Shown piece by piece: positions 45,639 to 57,114 of a stretch of DNA of 64,000 nt. The translations under genes and the position numbers were made by a program. Source of the DNA: Macrophomina tecta (Eukaryota > Ascomycota > Dothideomycetes > Botryosphaeriales > Botryosphaeriaceae); assembly GCA_024180945.1 (NCBI GenBank), contig JAKSGN010000003.1, positions 248,001 to 312,000 on the forward strand. The letters are read 5' to 3'. The notes below the pieces were generated by a model that saw only the letters and a program-made list of their open reading frames with translations, was not told where the DNA came from and ran no database searches. Each line of letters begins with the position of its first letter. Positions within the stretch are counted from its first letter, which is position 1.

Positions 45639-48345
45639 TCAGTGGACAGGCTTACAGAACAGGATACATGGCCGGATAGCGGGTGGGCTCGACTCGGATA
45701 GAGAATTGGAAAAGGGGCAGTGGAACCTCTGAGTTGTAGATGGATCCGGAGAGGAAAAAGAAGCACGGGCTACTCACATAGCTGTCCAGACGTATGTTGT
45801 CTGGAATCATGCCAGGGAACGTGGAGCCCTGGTCTTCAAACTTGAAGATAGAGGCCTGGAGAGGATTGTACGGATCCCAGTGAGGGACATTGGCGACTGT
45901 GGAGGACAGTATCAGTAACGGATTCCGACACACCCGGATATGACCAGGGCAAAACAAGGACACTGAATACTCACTTCCGTGATTATTCGGGTCGAGCGTG
46001 CTGGCGAAGGAGATCCACCTAGAGCAGAAAAAGGATTCAGTCACTGCAGCCGTCCACAATGTCCACGTCTTCCTCACTTCCTTTCTGCACACTTTTCCAA
46101 CAAACCGCCCTACCCTCTGCAACTACACAATTACAGAAAGGAAAACATCAACTTACATCCCCTGCACCAGCCTCGCCACTCTCACGTCGCCCGCCGTCGC
46201 ATCCGCCCACTCATACACATCGCCAAACACGTACGCCAGCTCCGCCGCGTGCAGCACGCCCGCGCGCACGAGCGCTGCGACGGGCGTCGCTGGGGGGAAG
46301 CCGTAATAGGCCTCTTGAAACAAGCTCAGCGGGGGCCGCTGCGCCCAGCTGTAGCCGTAGGTCTTGTATGCCGTTGGCGGTTCGTTGGGGGACGTGGAAG
46401 AGTCGGCACCGGAGCTGTGTCGGCCCAGGGCGACGCGGCGGGGGATGTGTTGGACGGCGTCGCCTAGGAGCTGTCCGAAGGGTATTAGCAGCGTGATATT
46501 TTGTCGTTGTATGAGAGAAAGAGAGTGGGGGGAAAAGCGTCTGACGCACCGCTTCGCCGATGTAGTATGAGTCTGGGGCGGTAGGGTCGGCGTTGTAGCC
46601 GCGGCCGTTCTCCGTGGCATTGTGGGCGTAGTAAGTCGAGACGACGGCGGAAGCGAGAGCGAGGTCGGTGGTGTTGAGGTTTTCTGTTGGTGGGGAGCGT
46701 GAGTTGGATGTTCATTTTGCAGTTCGCTCTCGCGAGAGTGTTTTGCGTATTCTCTCCCCAGACCTGTGAGAACCGAAACGTGATATTGGACGCATATGGC
46801 CTGGACTCCCTCTCCAGCAGCCTCTTGTACGACTGAATGCTCGCTTTGGGATAAGGTTGAGGTGATTCCTCAAACACCCGCTCGCAATAACAAAATTGCG
46901 TTGTAGAAAGAGAGAAAGGCAGAACTGCACTTACTCGCCACGACTTCTGCTAGATATGTCTCGTTGGTCGCAAGCCCCGCCGGAACCAACCCGTATATAC
47001 TCCCCTCATTCAAGGTGTCCCCGATGATCTAGGCCGCGAAGTCAGCAAACTCCCTTCCTCTTCCACGTCCAACCAACCACACCACCCCTCCTCCGCCCCT
47101 GCCGGGCCTCGAGAAGGCCACCCAAGGAAAAAAAAAAAAAAAAAAAAAGGAATAACTCACCATCGGAATGCCCACCACACTCTCATTCCAGTAATTCGGA
47201 CTGCCGACCCACTCCCCGCCATCGACGCCAAACCCCGTCGGCATCTGCACAAACGCATCCAACGCTTCGTACAACGGACTCAGCGGATCAAACCACACCG
47301 CAGACAACTGCTCCGCCGGCACGTTGCGCAGACACTCCAGCGCCGCGTCTGCATTGATTGGATTCGCCGCGGACGGACATCCGAACGCTCGCAGGCTCTG
47401 CTCAAAGTACGCGTCGCCGGAGGCGGGCGGCAGGCCCCTGAGGGCGAGGCTGGCCGGGGCGCCGGATTCGAGGATGGCGGCGCGGAACTGGACAACATCT
47501 TCAGCTTCATTGCGGGCCTCGTCGCATGGGACGCGGACGGAGGTGCGGGGCTTGCTTACGAGACGGTGTGCAGGCGGGTCGCGCGCGGCGCGGCGCGCTT
47601 GGAGGTAGGTGTTGAAAGAGCCTTTTCGAGATCCCGTGCATCAGACTCGGAGGGCGCTGGGGGAGAAGACCATCTTACCGGAAGACTGCCCAAAGAGCGT
47701 TATCTTGGCGGGGTCGCCGCCGAAGCGTGCGATGTGGTTCTGGAGCCACTGCAGCGCAGCGCGCTGGTCCATGAGGCCGGTATTGAGCAGGCCGCGCGCG
47801 GCGAAGAGGGTGTTGACGCCGAAGCCGAGGTAGCCGGTGCGGTAGTTGAGGGTGACGGCGACGACGGGCGTGGCGGTGTTGTGCAGCGCGTGCGCGACGA
47901 GGTTCTGCGCATGGTAGTGCTGGGACTGGCCGCCGAGGTTGGCGCCGCCATAGATGAAGACTAGGACGGGGAGGAGAGGTTGCGGGCGTTTATGGCCCGT
48001 GGCGGGGCGGAAGATGTTAAGGGTGAGGCAGTCTTCGGAAAGGCCGTTGGATTTCTCCAGGGCGCGGTCTTGGAGGCACGCGGGGCCGTAGGTGGTTGCG
48101 TTGGTCATGGTACGAGGGGACCCAAGGGTGTAGGGCGCGGGAGGGGCGAAGCGAAGGGGGCCGAGGGGTGGTTGGGCGTAGGGGATGCCGAGGAATTGGT
48201 CAACTTCTGGAACATTGGTGTTTGGGAGGTAGATGCCTTGCGAGGTGGACACTGAGGGAGGGGAGAGAAATTGGCAGTGGCCTAGGGGAGGGAGTAACAG
48301 GAAGAGGAAATGCGGTATGAAGAGGCTGATCTGGAAAAGGAACAT
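45639..48345 (-). CDS. Secreted type-B carboxylesterase/lipase
   Basis: Exons on minus: 48345-47679, 47621-47560, 47487-47161, 47028-46935, 46683-46550, 46470-46157, 46018-45975, 45896-45778 and 45728-45639, giving 616 residues. An alpha/beta-hydrolase acting on esters, outside the cell. The N-terminus (FLFQISLFIPHFLFLLLPPL, then GHCQF) is a signal peptide. Hallmarks: FLGIPYAQPPLGPLRFAPP, SEDCLTLNIFRP, VFIYGGANLGG (oxyanion region) and the nucleophile elbow FGQSSG, where GESAG is more usual. NEGSIYG and the later DPNNHG, with the probable catalytic His, follow. Eight introns; three are longer than usual (132, 251 and 138 bp), and the 132-bp one has a 21-base homopolymer. The 251-bp intron was accepted because exons 4 and 5 then join as AEVVAKNLNTTDLALAS in frame. 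The extreme C-terminus is the least certain part. Confidence 0.85.
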
Positions 48346-50084
48346 TGTGGGGATGTAGCAGGGGAAGAGACAAGGATCTGATATAATAGAGAGGCGGGGA
48401 GGAGCGATGGCGCATTTATCAATGACCTGGAAACCACATTGGTAGGCTGCAGGCTAACGAGTTACTTCATGGGTATATGGCCAAGCCTACCAGAAAGCTC
48501 CATCTATGCAATGTCTGTGGTACGGGGCCTCTTGATATTGAGCTGGTCATGCAGATCCGTGTCTGAATTGGTGGATGGTGACGGAGGCGGCGCCGATGTG
48601 CATGTAGGCGAGAACAGACATTTCATGCATATGCAAGCTGCGGCTGAGGTTGCCGTGCATGTTTAGACGCCGGCTACCTTTTAGTCGACAGGCACAGCTG
48701 AGAATATGCTTCTGTCTGTGTAATGAGATGTTCCTTGGGGAAATCGACGCTGGTAAGTGATGAGCGGCGAGAGATCCTGATCTCGTAACGAAAGGTGACC
48801 GTGAACTGGTGATGAATCCGAATAGGAACTATCTCCATAAGCTTGATCCAGTGCCTGACGAACCTCCGGGCTGACGATGCTGTGGCTCCGTCACATAGTC
48901 GAATTTGGCAAGAGTCCCGAGTCAAAGCGACTGCAGTATTGGTCGGCTCCGGAGAAGGAAGTAAGCACCATCCAGCCACGCAGTTTAGTTCAAGTAGTCG
49001 ATCCCTGAAACGAAGCGAGACTGGGTGAATATCAGTGTGGATTCCCATGGGAAGTGGTCATTAGTGTAGGTCGCACGCGATGCAGATGTGGACCATCGCG
49101 CGGCTCTGGCATGAAAATGTGTACGACATCGGATAGTGTGTGCAAGCTGGGTGGCTGCGTCTGACAGCGCCTCCCTAGCGGCGGAAACTCGACCCGTTCA
49201 GTGGATGTGATGCTAGCTGCGGGTCTGTGTAACCCATTGGAGAATCTCATCCACAGCTGGCCACTTCTCGTCAGCCTGATACCATTTGTGGTCAATTGTC
49301 TCTGGAATGAAAACGAATGGACCAGGCGTTGCACTGTTTTGAATGGGATTCAGGTCGGATCTCGATTAACTAGCATTGGCCGTCTGACGACCGTAAGACT
49401 GCCGCGGGTTTGTCGAAGATCTTACGAGACGTCTCTACATGTGAAGCATAATCGCATTGCTCGAGATAATGACTTTCCCAATTCATCTATATTGAGCCTA
49501 GAGAGTTTGCAAGGTTATCGTAAGTATGCGACGGCGAGTACATCCGCGAGCTTGTGCAGTTCCAGGCTGTAGTGTTCCAGTGATAGCCTGAGTAGGAACA
49601 TGGGAACGCGTCCTGACGACTTGTACGGGAAAGACATAGGGAAGGCCTGAAGGCGAATTGGAAGGCATGAAAGGAAAGTAAGGAGCAATATGCCGCATCT
49701 GAACACGCCACGATCCTCAGCGATATAGGACTTGAGGATGATGCGTTCCGTGCAGACTTGACGACTCAACGGCTAGAGGTCAGCAACCGCAAGACTGAAC
49801 GGTTTGCACGCTACGCATTAGTGTGGCGCATGCCAAGCGTGGGTGGTGGTGCCATGAGCTGCTCATGCACCACGATAACCAGCCGCATGCGCTCCGATTC
49901 AGCCATGGCATCATAGGATCATGCAATGCCGAACGCTGCACTTTGAGAGGCGGAGTTGCATATATTTTTGATTGAGATTATTTGTGCGGATGTTCGAGGT
50001 TGAACATGGTTATTGAATAACGAGAATTGGGACAGTAAAGGCATGGTGAAAAACAATGCACAGGACAGGCAGTCCAAGCTTTAG
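48346..50084. other. Intergenic, promoter of carboxylesterase
   Basis: 1.7 kb between the esterase start and the 3' end of the SDR gene, both on minus. No coding family, repeat or RNA gene was recognised. Confidence 0.5.
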
Positions 50085-51259
50085 CTACTCTCCAATTCCG
50101 ACACGACTTACTCCGTCTCTGGCCCTCTCTTGTATCCAGTTGGGGAAGGCTCTGATGCTAGAGGCTGTCTTCAAAGGCTTGGGGAGAAAGAGCTGGTTAC
50201 CACGACAAGCAAAGACCTGATCCGCGACGGCGGCACCGACATCCTCAGCTGTGAGAAGTTTGCCTTGGTTACGCTCAAGGTGGTCGACGAAATCGGCGAC
50301 GAGGGGGGTCTTGACCCAGTTGGGATGCACAACGGTGGTGTGAACGTTGGGTGAGTTGTGCCGATGGCGGAGTTCTTGAGTCAGACCTGCCGGAGTGTTA
50401 GCAAAGGAGGATAGAGGAAGTGCAACGGAGATGTTTGTGTGTACCCTCATGGAATGCAAGAGCACCAGACTTGGTAGCAGCGTAGTCTGTGATATTGGCC
50501 ACGGTCACGAAGCTGGCCATGCTGGCTACAGTGACGACATGACCTTTGTCGTTCTTGATCATGTTGGGTAGGAAGGCCTGGCAGGTGTACCAGTGCGATA
50601 GCAGGTTGACGCCGAAGATCTTGTGCAACTGCTCGGGCGTCGTCTCAAGGATGGCATGAGCGGAGCCTACGCCCGCGTTGTTCACAAGGATGGAAGGATG
50701 GCCTAGGGCAGACCTGACATCATCTGCAGCTTTGGTGACGGCATTGGGGTCTGTAATGTCACAGTGCCGGTAGAAGGTGTTCGCTAAGATCTGTCAGCAT
50801 ATATTAAGAGAGGGATGGGTAAGGGGAGCCTATACAGGACTCAAGTGTCTTTGGGAGTGGCTGGACGTCGAGCACGGCGACCTTGATCCCTTTCTGGAGA
50901 AGACGCTTCACAATGACTTCACCGATACCGCTGCAGCCGCCGGTCACAACAGCGACCTCGCGAGGCCAGATCCAGCGGTGAGCATCACTGCTCACGCTCC
51001 AGCCATTGGTTGCAAGGGAGTTCAGCCAGGCGTTGAGATGACCGACCAGACCAACGGCAACCAGGCCCTTGAGGGTGGCGAGGATGCGCGGGAGAGTGAT
51101 TTGAGGGGGAAGTTTGGCAAGCTGGCGCAGAATTGGCTGCTGGATGTGGGGAGGGGCGCTGGTGAGGAGCAGTAGGAGCGGCCCCGTGATCAGCGGGTTG
51201 ATGGCGGCGCTAGCTACGGGGCCGACAAGGTTGATGAGGGCCTGGGAGCGTTTGGACAT
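50085..51259 (-). CDS. Membrane-anchored short-chain dehydrogenase (SDR16C/retinol dehydrogenase-like)
   Basis: Exons on minus: 51259-50836, 50783-50445 and 50386-50085, giving 354 residues. An NAD(P)-dependent oxidoreductase of lipid or steroid-like alcohols, probably on the ER or lipid droplets. The N-terminal hydrophobic segment (residues about 8-35, ITGPLLLLLTSAP) acts as anchor. Cofactor motif AVVTGGCSGIGEVIVKRLL, then VLDVQPLP; ILVNNAGVG; the catalytic Ser in VASMASF and YAATK as YxxxK; then VHPNWVKTPL. The adenine-pocket CDITDP is at the start of exon 2. Length fits the SDR16C group with a long C-terminal part. Introns are 52 and 58 bp. The substrate cannot be told. Confidence 0.9.
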
Positions 51260-51737
51260 GGCGGCAGATTGGCAATTGCCAGACGCGCGGAGCGGGAGAC
51301 TTTATAGTCTGGCAGCCAGGAGGCGGCAGGGAAGGCGTGGCATTGACGGCAGCATGTGGAGGAGGGTGTTGGCATAAAAATCCGGGGAAGCCTGGCGACG
51401 GAGCCGAGGCTGCCCTGTCGCTACGTGCTGATCGACGCAACCGGGGCACTTCGGCCGTATGGCTGTCTGCTAGCGGGCACCATGCTGCGGATTGTTGCTG
51501 TCGGATGGGCGAGTGCCGGGCAGTGCGGGTGGGGAAGTGCGGTGGAGAGAATGGAGGGCGGAGTGGAGCAGGAGCCAGGCAGCGGCGAGGCAGGAGCAGA
51601 GCGAGCGAGGCCCGGGTCGATGATCCGGGAGTGACGCGCGCTGCGGGCCGCGGCAACATTTCCCTCTCGGGCAGTCGTCCCAAATAATTTCCGACCCATC
51701 CACGTCTCTCTCCCACGCACTGCGACTGCTCCATGCC
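51260..51737. promoter_or_regulatory. Divergent promoter between SDR and LETM1 genes
   Basis: 478 bp, GC-rich, with outward-facing starts. No specific site was recognised. Confidence 0.5.
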
Positions 51738-52868
51738 ATGATTCCTCGTATAGGCAGTGCCCTGGTGGCGCCTTCGCCTTTCGCCCTGCCCGCCCTGCAG
51801 CTCGCCTGCAAGCATTCCCTCCTCCGCTCGCGCCTCCTTCGGCTCGCCCCAGTCCGCCACGCCTCTACCGCGACCGCGACCGCTCCTTCAAACCCTCCGC
51901 CCTCTTCGCGCGAAGACCGCGCCAATCCCCCAGCCTCCACTCTCCCCGCTCCCGTCAACGTCCCCGCCCGAGCGCCCGACCAGTCGCTCTTCAACTACGC
52001 CCTCAAGTCCGGCAAAGCCTACCTCCAGTTCTACAAGACGGGCGTCAAGAATGTGTGGAGCAACCGCAAGCTCGCGGCCGCCGTCAAGCAGCGCCTGCGC
52101 CAGAGCCCCGCCGCCGCCGCCATCACACGCGACCTCGACGTGTCGCGCCCCCCCTTCACCCGCGGCGAGTTCCAGCTGCTGCGCCGCTCGCGCTACGACA
52201 TGCGCCGCGTCCCCGTCTTCGGCGTGCTGTTCCTGATCATTGGCGAGTGGCTGCCGCTGGTCGCCGTCTTCGTGACCAGCCTGGTGCCCGTACCTTGCCG
52301 CATCCCCAAGCAGATTGAGAAGGAGGAACGCAGGCGCGACGGCCAGCGCAGCGCCGCCCGCGCCGCGCTGCTGGCCCGGGCGAAGGAGCTCGGCGTCCCC
52401 GTTGTCCGCGGCAGTGATAACAAGGCGCAATCGGATGCCAGGCTGCTGTCGATGCAGAGGATCAATCCGAAGCAGGTGGCTGAGGACGTGTTCAGCCCGG
52501 ACAAGCGCAAAGTGGCTCACCCGTTGTACCTCCAATTCGCCGTGTCCGCCTTCAATGTCCGCTGGCCACTGCTGGACCGGACTGGCATTGTCGCGCCGTG
52601 GTTGCTGCAGTTGAGGAAGCATCTGATGTACCTGGCCATTGACGATGCGCTGTTGGCGCGTGATGGCGGAGCCGGCCTGCTGCGTCCCGACGAAGTGCGT
52701 GTGGCTTGCTCTGAGCGTGGGATCGATGTGACGGGCAGGCAGACCGACGAGCTGAGAAATGATTTGAAGGCGTGGGTGTCGAAGAAGAAGTCTGCCGCTT
52801 GGCTGAATGCGCTGTACTCTCCGTCTGAAGACAAGCCGGTCGTTGCAGCAGAGACCCCGAAGGAGTGA
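51738..52868 (+). CDS. LETM1-domain mitochondrial inner-membrane protein
   Basis: A single exon of 376 residues. LETM1 proteins sit in the mitochondrial inner membrane and bind ribosomes or affect cation/proton exchange. The N-terminus is Arg/Ser/Ala-rich without acids up to about residue 50 (RSRLLRLAPVRHASTATATA), a good mitochondrial presequence. The hydrophobic stretch VPVFGVLFLIIGEWLPLVAV with LVPVPCRIPKQ is the LETM1 ribosome-binding-domain core. C-terminal features are LRKHLMYLAIDDALLARDGG and LRPDEVRVACSERGIDVTG. It is shorter than Mdm38/LETM1 and lacks EF hands, so it is a LETM1-like paralogue rather than Mdm38 itself. The first ATG gives the presequence. Confidence 0.87.
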   Translation: MIPRIGSALVAPSPFALPALQLACKHSLLRSRLLRLAPVRHASTATATAPSNPPPSSREDRANPPASTLPAPVNVPARAPDQSLFNYALKSGKAYLQFYKTGVKNVWSNRKLAAAVKQRLRQSPAAAAITRDLDVSRPPFTRGEFQLLRRSRYDMRRVPVFGVLFLIIGEWLPLVAVFVTSLVPVPCRIPKQIEKEERRRDGQRSAARAALLARAKELGVPVVRGSDNKAQSDARLLSMQRINPKQVAEDVFSPDKRKVAHPLYLQFAVSAFNVRWPLLDRTGIVAPWLLQLRKHLMYLAIDDALLARDGGAGLLRPDEVRVACSERGIDVTGRQTDELRNDLKAWVSKKKSAAWLNALYSPSEDKPVVAAETPKE

Positions 52869-53336
52869 AGCTTGTATGCTTAACTAGAGTTTTCTGATAG
52901 ACGGTCCTCCACTTCATGTACGAATATCCACAATAAAGTATTATATTTCCTCTTGCACGCATGGAGATGAGATGCGTCAGTCTCTCTTGCCCCAATATTC
53001 AATGGAATGGCTCGAGGTGCAGATGCGGATGAATGGAATACTCATAGCAGTCTGTCACTGCAACATGGCATGGCTGAGAACGAATTGAGGATATCAATAG
53101 TCGGGAACGTGATGATTCCACTCTCAATGTTTATTGTTGTCAGTATGTTTGCTTCTCCCATCAACTACTCTTTGGATGCTGCCTCGATGACGCAACAGGG
53201 TAAAGCGCCGGGTAGCGCGATCGCGTTATCTTATCAGCCGCCAACTTTTTTTCCATGCCCCGCGACAGTGCACCAGCAAGCAAGCAGCAGCGCCCAACTA
53301 CGTCCAGCACACGCCCAACCCCAAACCCACCACACA
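52869..53336. other. Intergenic between LETM1-like and Tsr4 genes
   Basis: 468 bp. An AATAAA sequence near 52933 may be the LETM1-like poly(A) signal. The rest should hold the Tsr4 promoter. Confidence 0.45.
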
Positions 53337-54830
53337 ATGCCGCCCTACGAAAGCGACTCGTCCGGCGACGAGGGCTCCGAATACACCGAAACCAACGTCC
53401 TCCTCGGCTACGCCTCCAAAGAGCCCACCGACGACAACTTCAGCCAGCTAGGCGGCCAGCCGGTATGCAAACCACACGCCTCCAACCCTCCAAAGGGGGA
53501 AAAAAATAAAGGCCCTCCCTCCAGTCCCACAGCGTCCATATCGCACATAACCCAATGCTACCAATAAAGCTAATAACTCTGGGAACACTGCCAGACATGG
53601 ATCCACCCCGCCACACCCCCGTCCTTCGCCCTCACCAAATGCGCCACCTGCTCCTCGCCGATGTCGCTCCTCCTCCAGATCAACGGCGACATGCCGCACG
53701 TCTTCCCCGGCCACTCGCGCCGCCTCTACGTCTTCGGCTGCCGCCGCAAGGCCTGCGCGCGCAAGCCGGGCTCCGTGCGCGCGCTGCGCGCCACGCTCGT
53801 CGACGCCGCGCTGGCGGAGCGCGAGCGCGCGAAAGCGCAGGAGGACAGGGCGAGGGAGGAGAAGCGGAGGGCCGAGGACGCGGAGCGCCGGCGCAAGCAA
53901 GGCTCGCTGGGGAGTGCGCTGTTCGGCGGGCCGACGCCGGGCGAGGCGGCGGCGCGAGCTGGCGGCGGCGGCGCGAACCCGTTCGCCGCGAATCCGTTCG
54001 CCGTGGGTGGGAGTGCGGGCGCGGGGAACCCGTTCGCGGCACCGGCAGCGGGAGGGAGCGGAAGTAATAGCGCGAGCAATGGCGAAGAGGCCAGCAACGG
54101 CCTCGCGGACACGTTTGCGCAGAAGGCGAGGATCGCGGCGGAGAAGGACAAGGGCAAGAGCACCGCGGCCGCGGCGAGACCATACGAGCCCTGGCCCGCC
54201 GACGCCGCGGCCCTGGCGACGCCGTATCCCGCGTACCATCTCGATGCGGACTATGAGACGCTGGCGCCCGAGGATAACAACGCCATTCCCGCCAACGCGC
54301 GCATCGTGGACGCGGAGGCGGACGAGGCAGCAGCCGGGGGAGAAGGCAAGGCAGCGGGCGGAAGCAGTAAGGAAGAAAAGGAGATCTATGAGAGTTTGAT
54401 GGACAAGACGTTCCAGACGTTCGCGGACCGCCTGGCACAGAACCCGGAGCAGGTGCTGCGGTACGAGTGGCGCGGGGTGCCGCTATTGTATAACAGGAAA
54501 GATGCGGTGGGCGCACTCTTCGCGGCGGGCGATGAGGAGGATGAGGAGGAAGAGGGTGGAAAGTCGAAGGTCAGGACGAGTGGCGCGAAAGGGTTGCCGC
54601 GGTGTGGTAATTGCGGCGCGGAGAGGGTGTTTGAGGTGCAGTTGACGCCACAGGCGATTGCCGAGTTGGAGGCGGAGGAGTTGGGGCTGGAGGGAATGGA
54701 GTGGGGGACGGTGATTGTGGGCGTTTGTGCGAAGAATTGTGCGCCGGCAGATGTGAAGGACGGGCAGGTGGGGTATTTGGAGGAGTGGGTGGGCGTGCAG
54801 TGGGAGGAGGTTGCGGAGAGGAGGAAATGA
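53337..54830 (+). CDS. TSR4: Tsr4/PDCD2 family ribosome-biogenesis factor
   Basis: Exons 53337-53462 and 53595-54830, giving 453 residues. Tsr4 is a dedicated chaperone of the small-subunit protein uS5/Rps2 and is needed for 20S pre-rRNA processing. N-terminal family start VLLGYASKEPTDDNFSQLGG followed by TWIHP, then the zinc-type CATCSSPMSLLLQINGD and LYVFGCRRKAC. The middle (about residues 95-250) is low-complexity, with Ala/Gly/Asn-rich NPFA repeats. The C-terminal PDCD2_C domain shows RYEWRGVPLLYN, PRCGNCGAERVFEVQLTP and GVCAKNC. The intron is 132 bp, long for this window. The start is the ATG opening MPPYESDSSGDEGSEY. Confidence 0.9.
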
Positions 54831-55419
54831 GGTTGTGGCTGGGGATGGAGACTCCGGTGTACAGGGCAGCAGGGAAAGGAAAAGTGCAGGGTACGGAGTC
54901 AACGAGATTTCATGATCACGATATCACAGCGTAGCAGGGCAAAGAAGATGAAGTGATAATACTTCCTTTTTGACTTTCATTTTGTTCTGCTCGGATCTGG
55001 CCAACTGCCAATTGGAACGGCATGCTACTGACAGGCAAAGGCATTTTCCAGCCTTTGATGTCGTGCGGCAATAAATAGCTTTCTACCTCTACTACTTTCA
55101 GACCGAGCAGATGAATGGCTGGCAGACCCTGTACACGAACGCCAGTTTTCCTCGCATCATGTTCGTACGTGGACTCATGAACGCCGTCTCCCTTTTTCGT
55201 TTCTCCAGATGCTCCAACTTCCTTTACTACCGCTAGAATGCTTGTTTGGCATTTCGTCCTGCAAGTCCCCGAGATCTTTCAATGAGCAAAAAAGAGAAGA
55301 AGCAGATGATGATTAGACTACCCACAGTGGGCAGGTGCGTGGGGTGAGAAGAGCAGGGAGGCGGTGGGAAAGAGGGTGCTGATGAAGTGGCTGGAAATGT
55401 GTTTGCCCTGCCCAGGCCT
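54831..55419. other. Convergent intergenic region
   Basis: 589 bp between the 3' ends of the Tsr4 gene (plus) and the eIF3k gene (minus). An AATAAA lies near 55071. Nothing else was recognised. Confidence 0.5.
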
Positions 55420-56480
55420 CTATGCCGGCTGCTCGTAGGCACGCCTGATCAACCTCGAGAACTCTGTAGATTATGTCAGCTTTGGCCGGCGGCGAGAGAA
55501 AACTTGCCCGACGGGGAAGCAACTTACGGTCAAACTTGACATTCTCCCTCACGACGGTGCCCTTGGCCTCGTTCTCCTTGTTCAGCGGCACCTTGACGAC
55601 GTCACCCTCGATGCTCCAGCCGCAGACCTGGCCGACGAAGTTCTCAAACTCCTGGCCCTTCTTGTTGAGCCAGGTCTCGAGGATGGGGCGCTCGATCTCG
55701 CGCACGGCCTGCGAGACGGTGACGGCGATGCGCACGCACATCAGCTCCTCGAAGCCGGCCACGTCAGCGATCAGGTCGGCGTACAGGTCGTCGCTGTCCA
55801 GCGTCGCCCAGAAGCCCGCGTAGTCGGCGCCGCCCAGCAGGTTGTTGAGGATGTTGAGCTTCTGCACGGCCTCGCTGAGGGCGGGGTCGCCAGCGGCCGG
55901 GTTGGCGTTGGATGTGCTGGACAGGGGCGCCAGGATGTGGGGAGGCAGGAGAGAGAGGCAGAGCGAGAAGTCCGGCGAGGGGAAGACGGTCAGCGACTTG
56001 ACCAGGATGTTCGTGATGGTCTCGTCGCGGGCGAGGTGCGGGTTGAATTGGTAGCTGTGCGCCGGCAGCGCGTCTGTTAGCGATGCTTGCGCTAGCACGG
56101 TGGAGGTGGGTTTAATGGTAGTGAGATTGGGAATGTTTTCAGATAGAGCTAATAAAGACGCTTCAATGGGCGGGAGTGATTCATGCTCCAGTGCCCTCAG
56201 GTAATAGGAAACGTGTGGTAAAATTATTCATCATTGTAGAGAGCAAAAGGTGACGGCACAGTGAGATGGCAGAGAGCCGACGCGAGGGAGAGGGGATGGG
56301 AGCAACATACAGCTTCAGCAGAGCCAGGTTGGCGTAGCAGTCGTACGTCTGGGTTTCGCACTGCTGCATCACATAGTCCTGGAAGGTGCCGGTGGTCTCC
56401 GGGTTGTAGCGATCGAGGCCATTCAGAATGGCATCGATGTGTTCTGGCCTATCCGGCGCGAAGTCGAAAGGGACGCCCAT
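55420..56480 (-). CDS. Eukaryotic translation initiation factor 3 subunit K
   Basis: Exons on minus: 56480-56311, 56054-55528 and 55463-55420, giving 246 residues. This is a small accessory subunit of eIF3 that binds the 40S ribosome in the cytoplasm. The protein starts [20 protein letters not shown], has [13 protein letters not shown] and [15 protein letters not shown] (HEAT-like part), and the CSN8/PSMD8/EIF3K winged-helix region ends in QGQEF-type [20 protein letters not shown] and [12 protein letters not shown]. Length is typical. Intron 1 is unusually long at 256 bp; its acceptor at 56055 makes the LKLYQFNPH join in frame. Confidence 0.92.
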
Positions 56481-57114
56481 GGTTGAGCGGTGGTGTGGGC
56501 AGCGACGGCCGAAGAAGAGGAATTTGGAGGAGGGGTTCGGTGCTTGTGGTTTTGTTTGGGCCACACTCGATTCCACCGATTTTCGTCAAAGCGAGCGCGA
56601 AGTGGGCCGCACGTGATACTGCCTTATAGATCAGGCAGAAATATCTTCCGCCCGGCACTTCCTTACCCAAAACACTTGCTCTCGCACCAAAAAAAGTGTT
56701 CCGCGAAGATTAGCCCATCCATTTCAAAAAAAAAAAAAAAAAAAAAAAAAGGCGTGTCTTCTGATTCGAGTCCGCACGCACCCTAATGGGTCATTGACAC
56801 ATGATTAATGTTTGTTGAAACATGTAGGGGCCATTGCCAAAAAGCGCCCCTCCAGAGGTGAAGCTGTGCTGACAACACACGCCATCCAGATTCTTCGATG
56901 TCGGAAGCTCAGAAGAGCTCTATATGAGGCAGACTGGGCCGACAGTATCCTTTCGGAAGAAATTCATGCAAGGGTGCTGCACGGAATGAACTCCGGGTCT
57001 CATTCTCGGCGTCTAGATGCACGAGATCTCAAGCGCAAAAGAGTTGCAGCTTTCGATGATACAGGTCTCCAAAGTGAAATATTTCTGGGTCAAGGCAGTG
57101 TTCATATCGGGTAT
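56481..57114. other. Intergenic, promoter of eIF3k
   Basis: 634 bp between the eIF3k start and the 3' end of the ecdysoneless-family gene. It carries a 25-base A run at 56726-56750. No gene was recognised. Confidence 0.5.

Noticed and set aside
46485..46877. ORF across the esterase's fourth intron as a separate exon or gene
   Set aside because: It does not match the esterase fold and breaks the join that restores the family sequence.
52869..53336. Plus-strand ORF beginning 53007 and running into the Tsr4 first exon
   Set aside because: Out of frame with or unlike the Tsr4 start; the family N-terminus begins at 53337.
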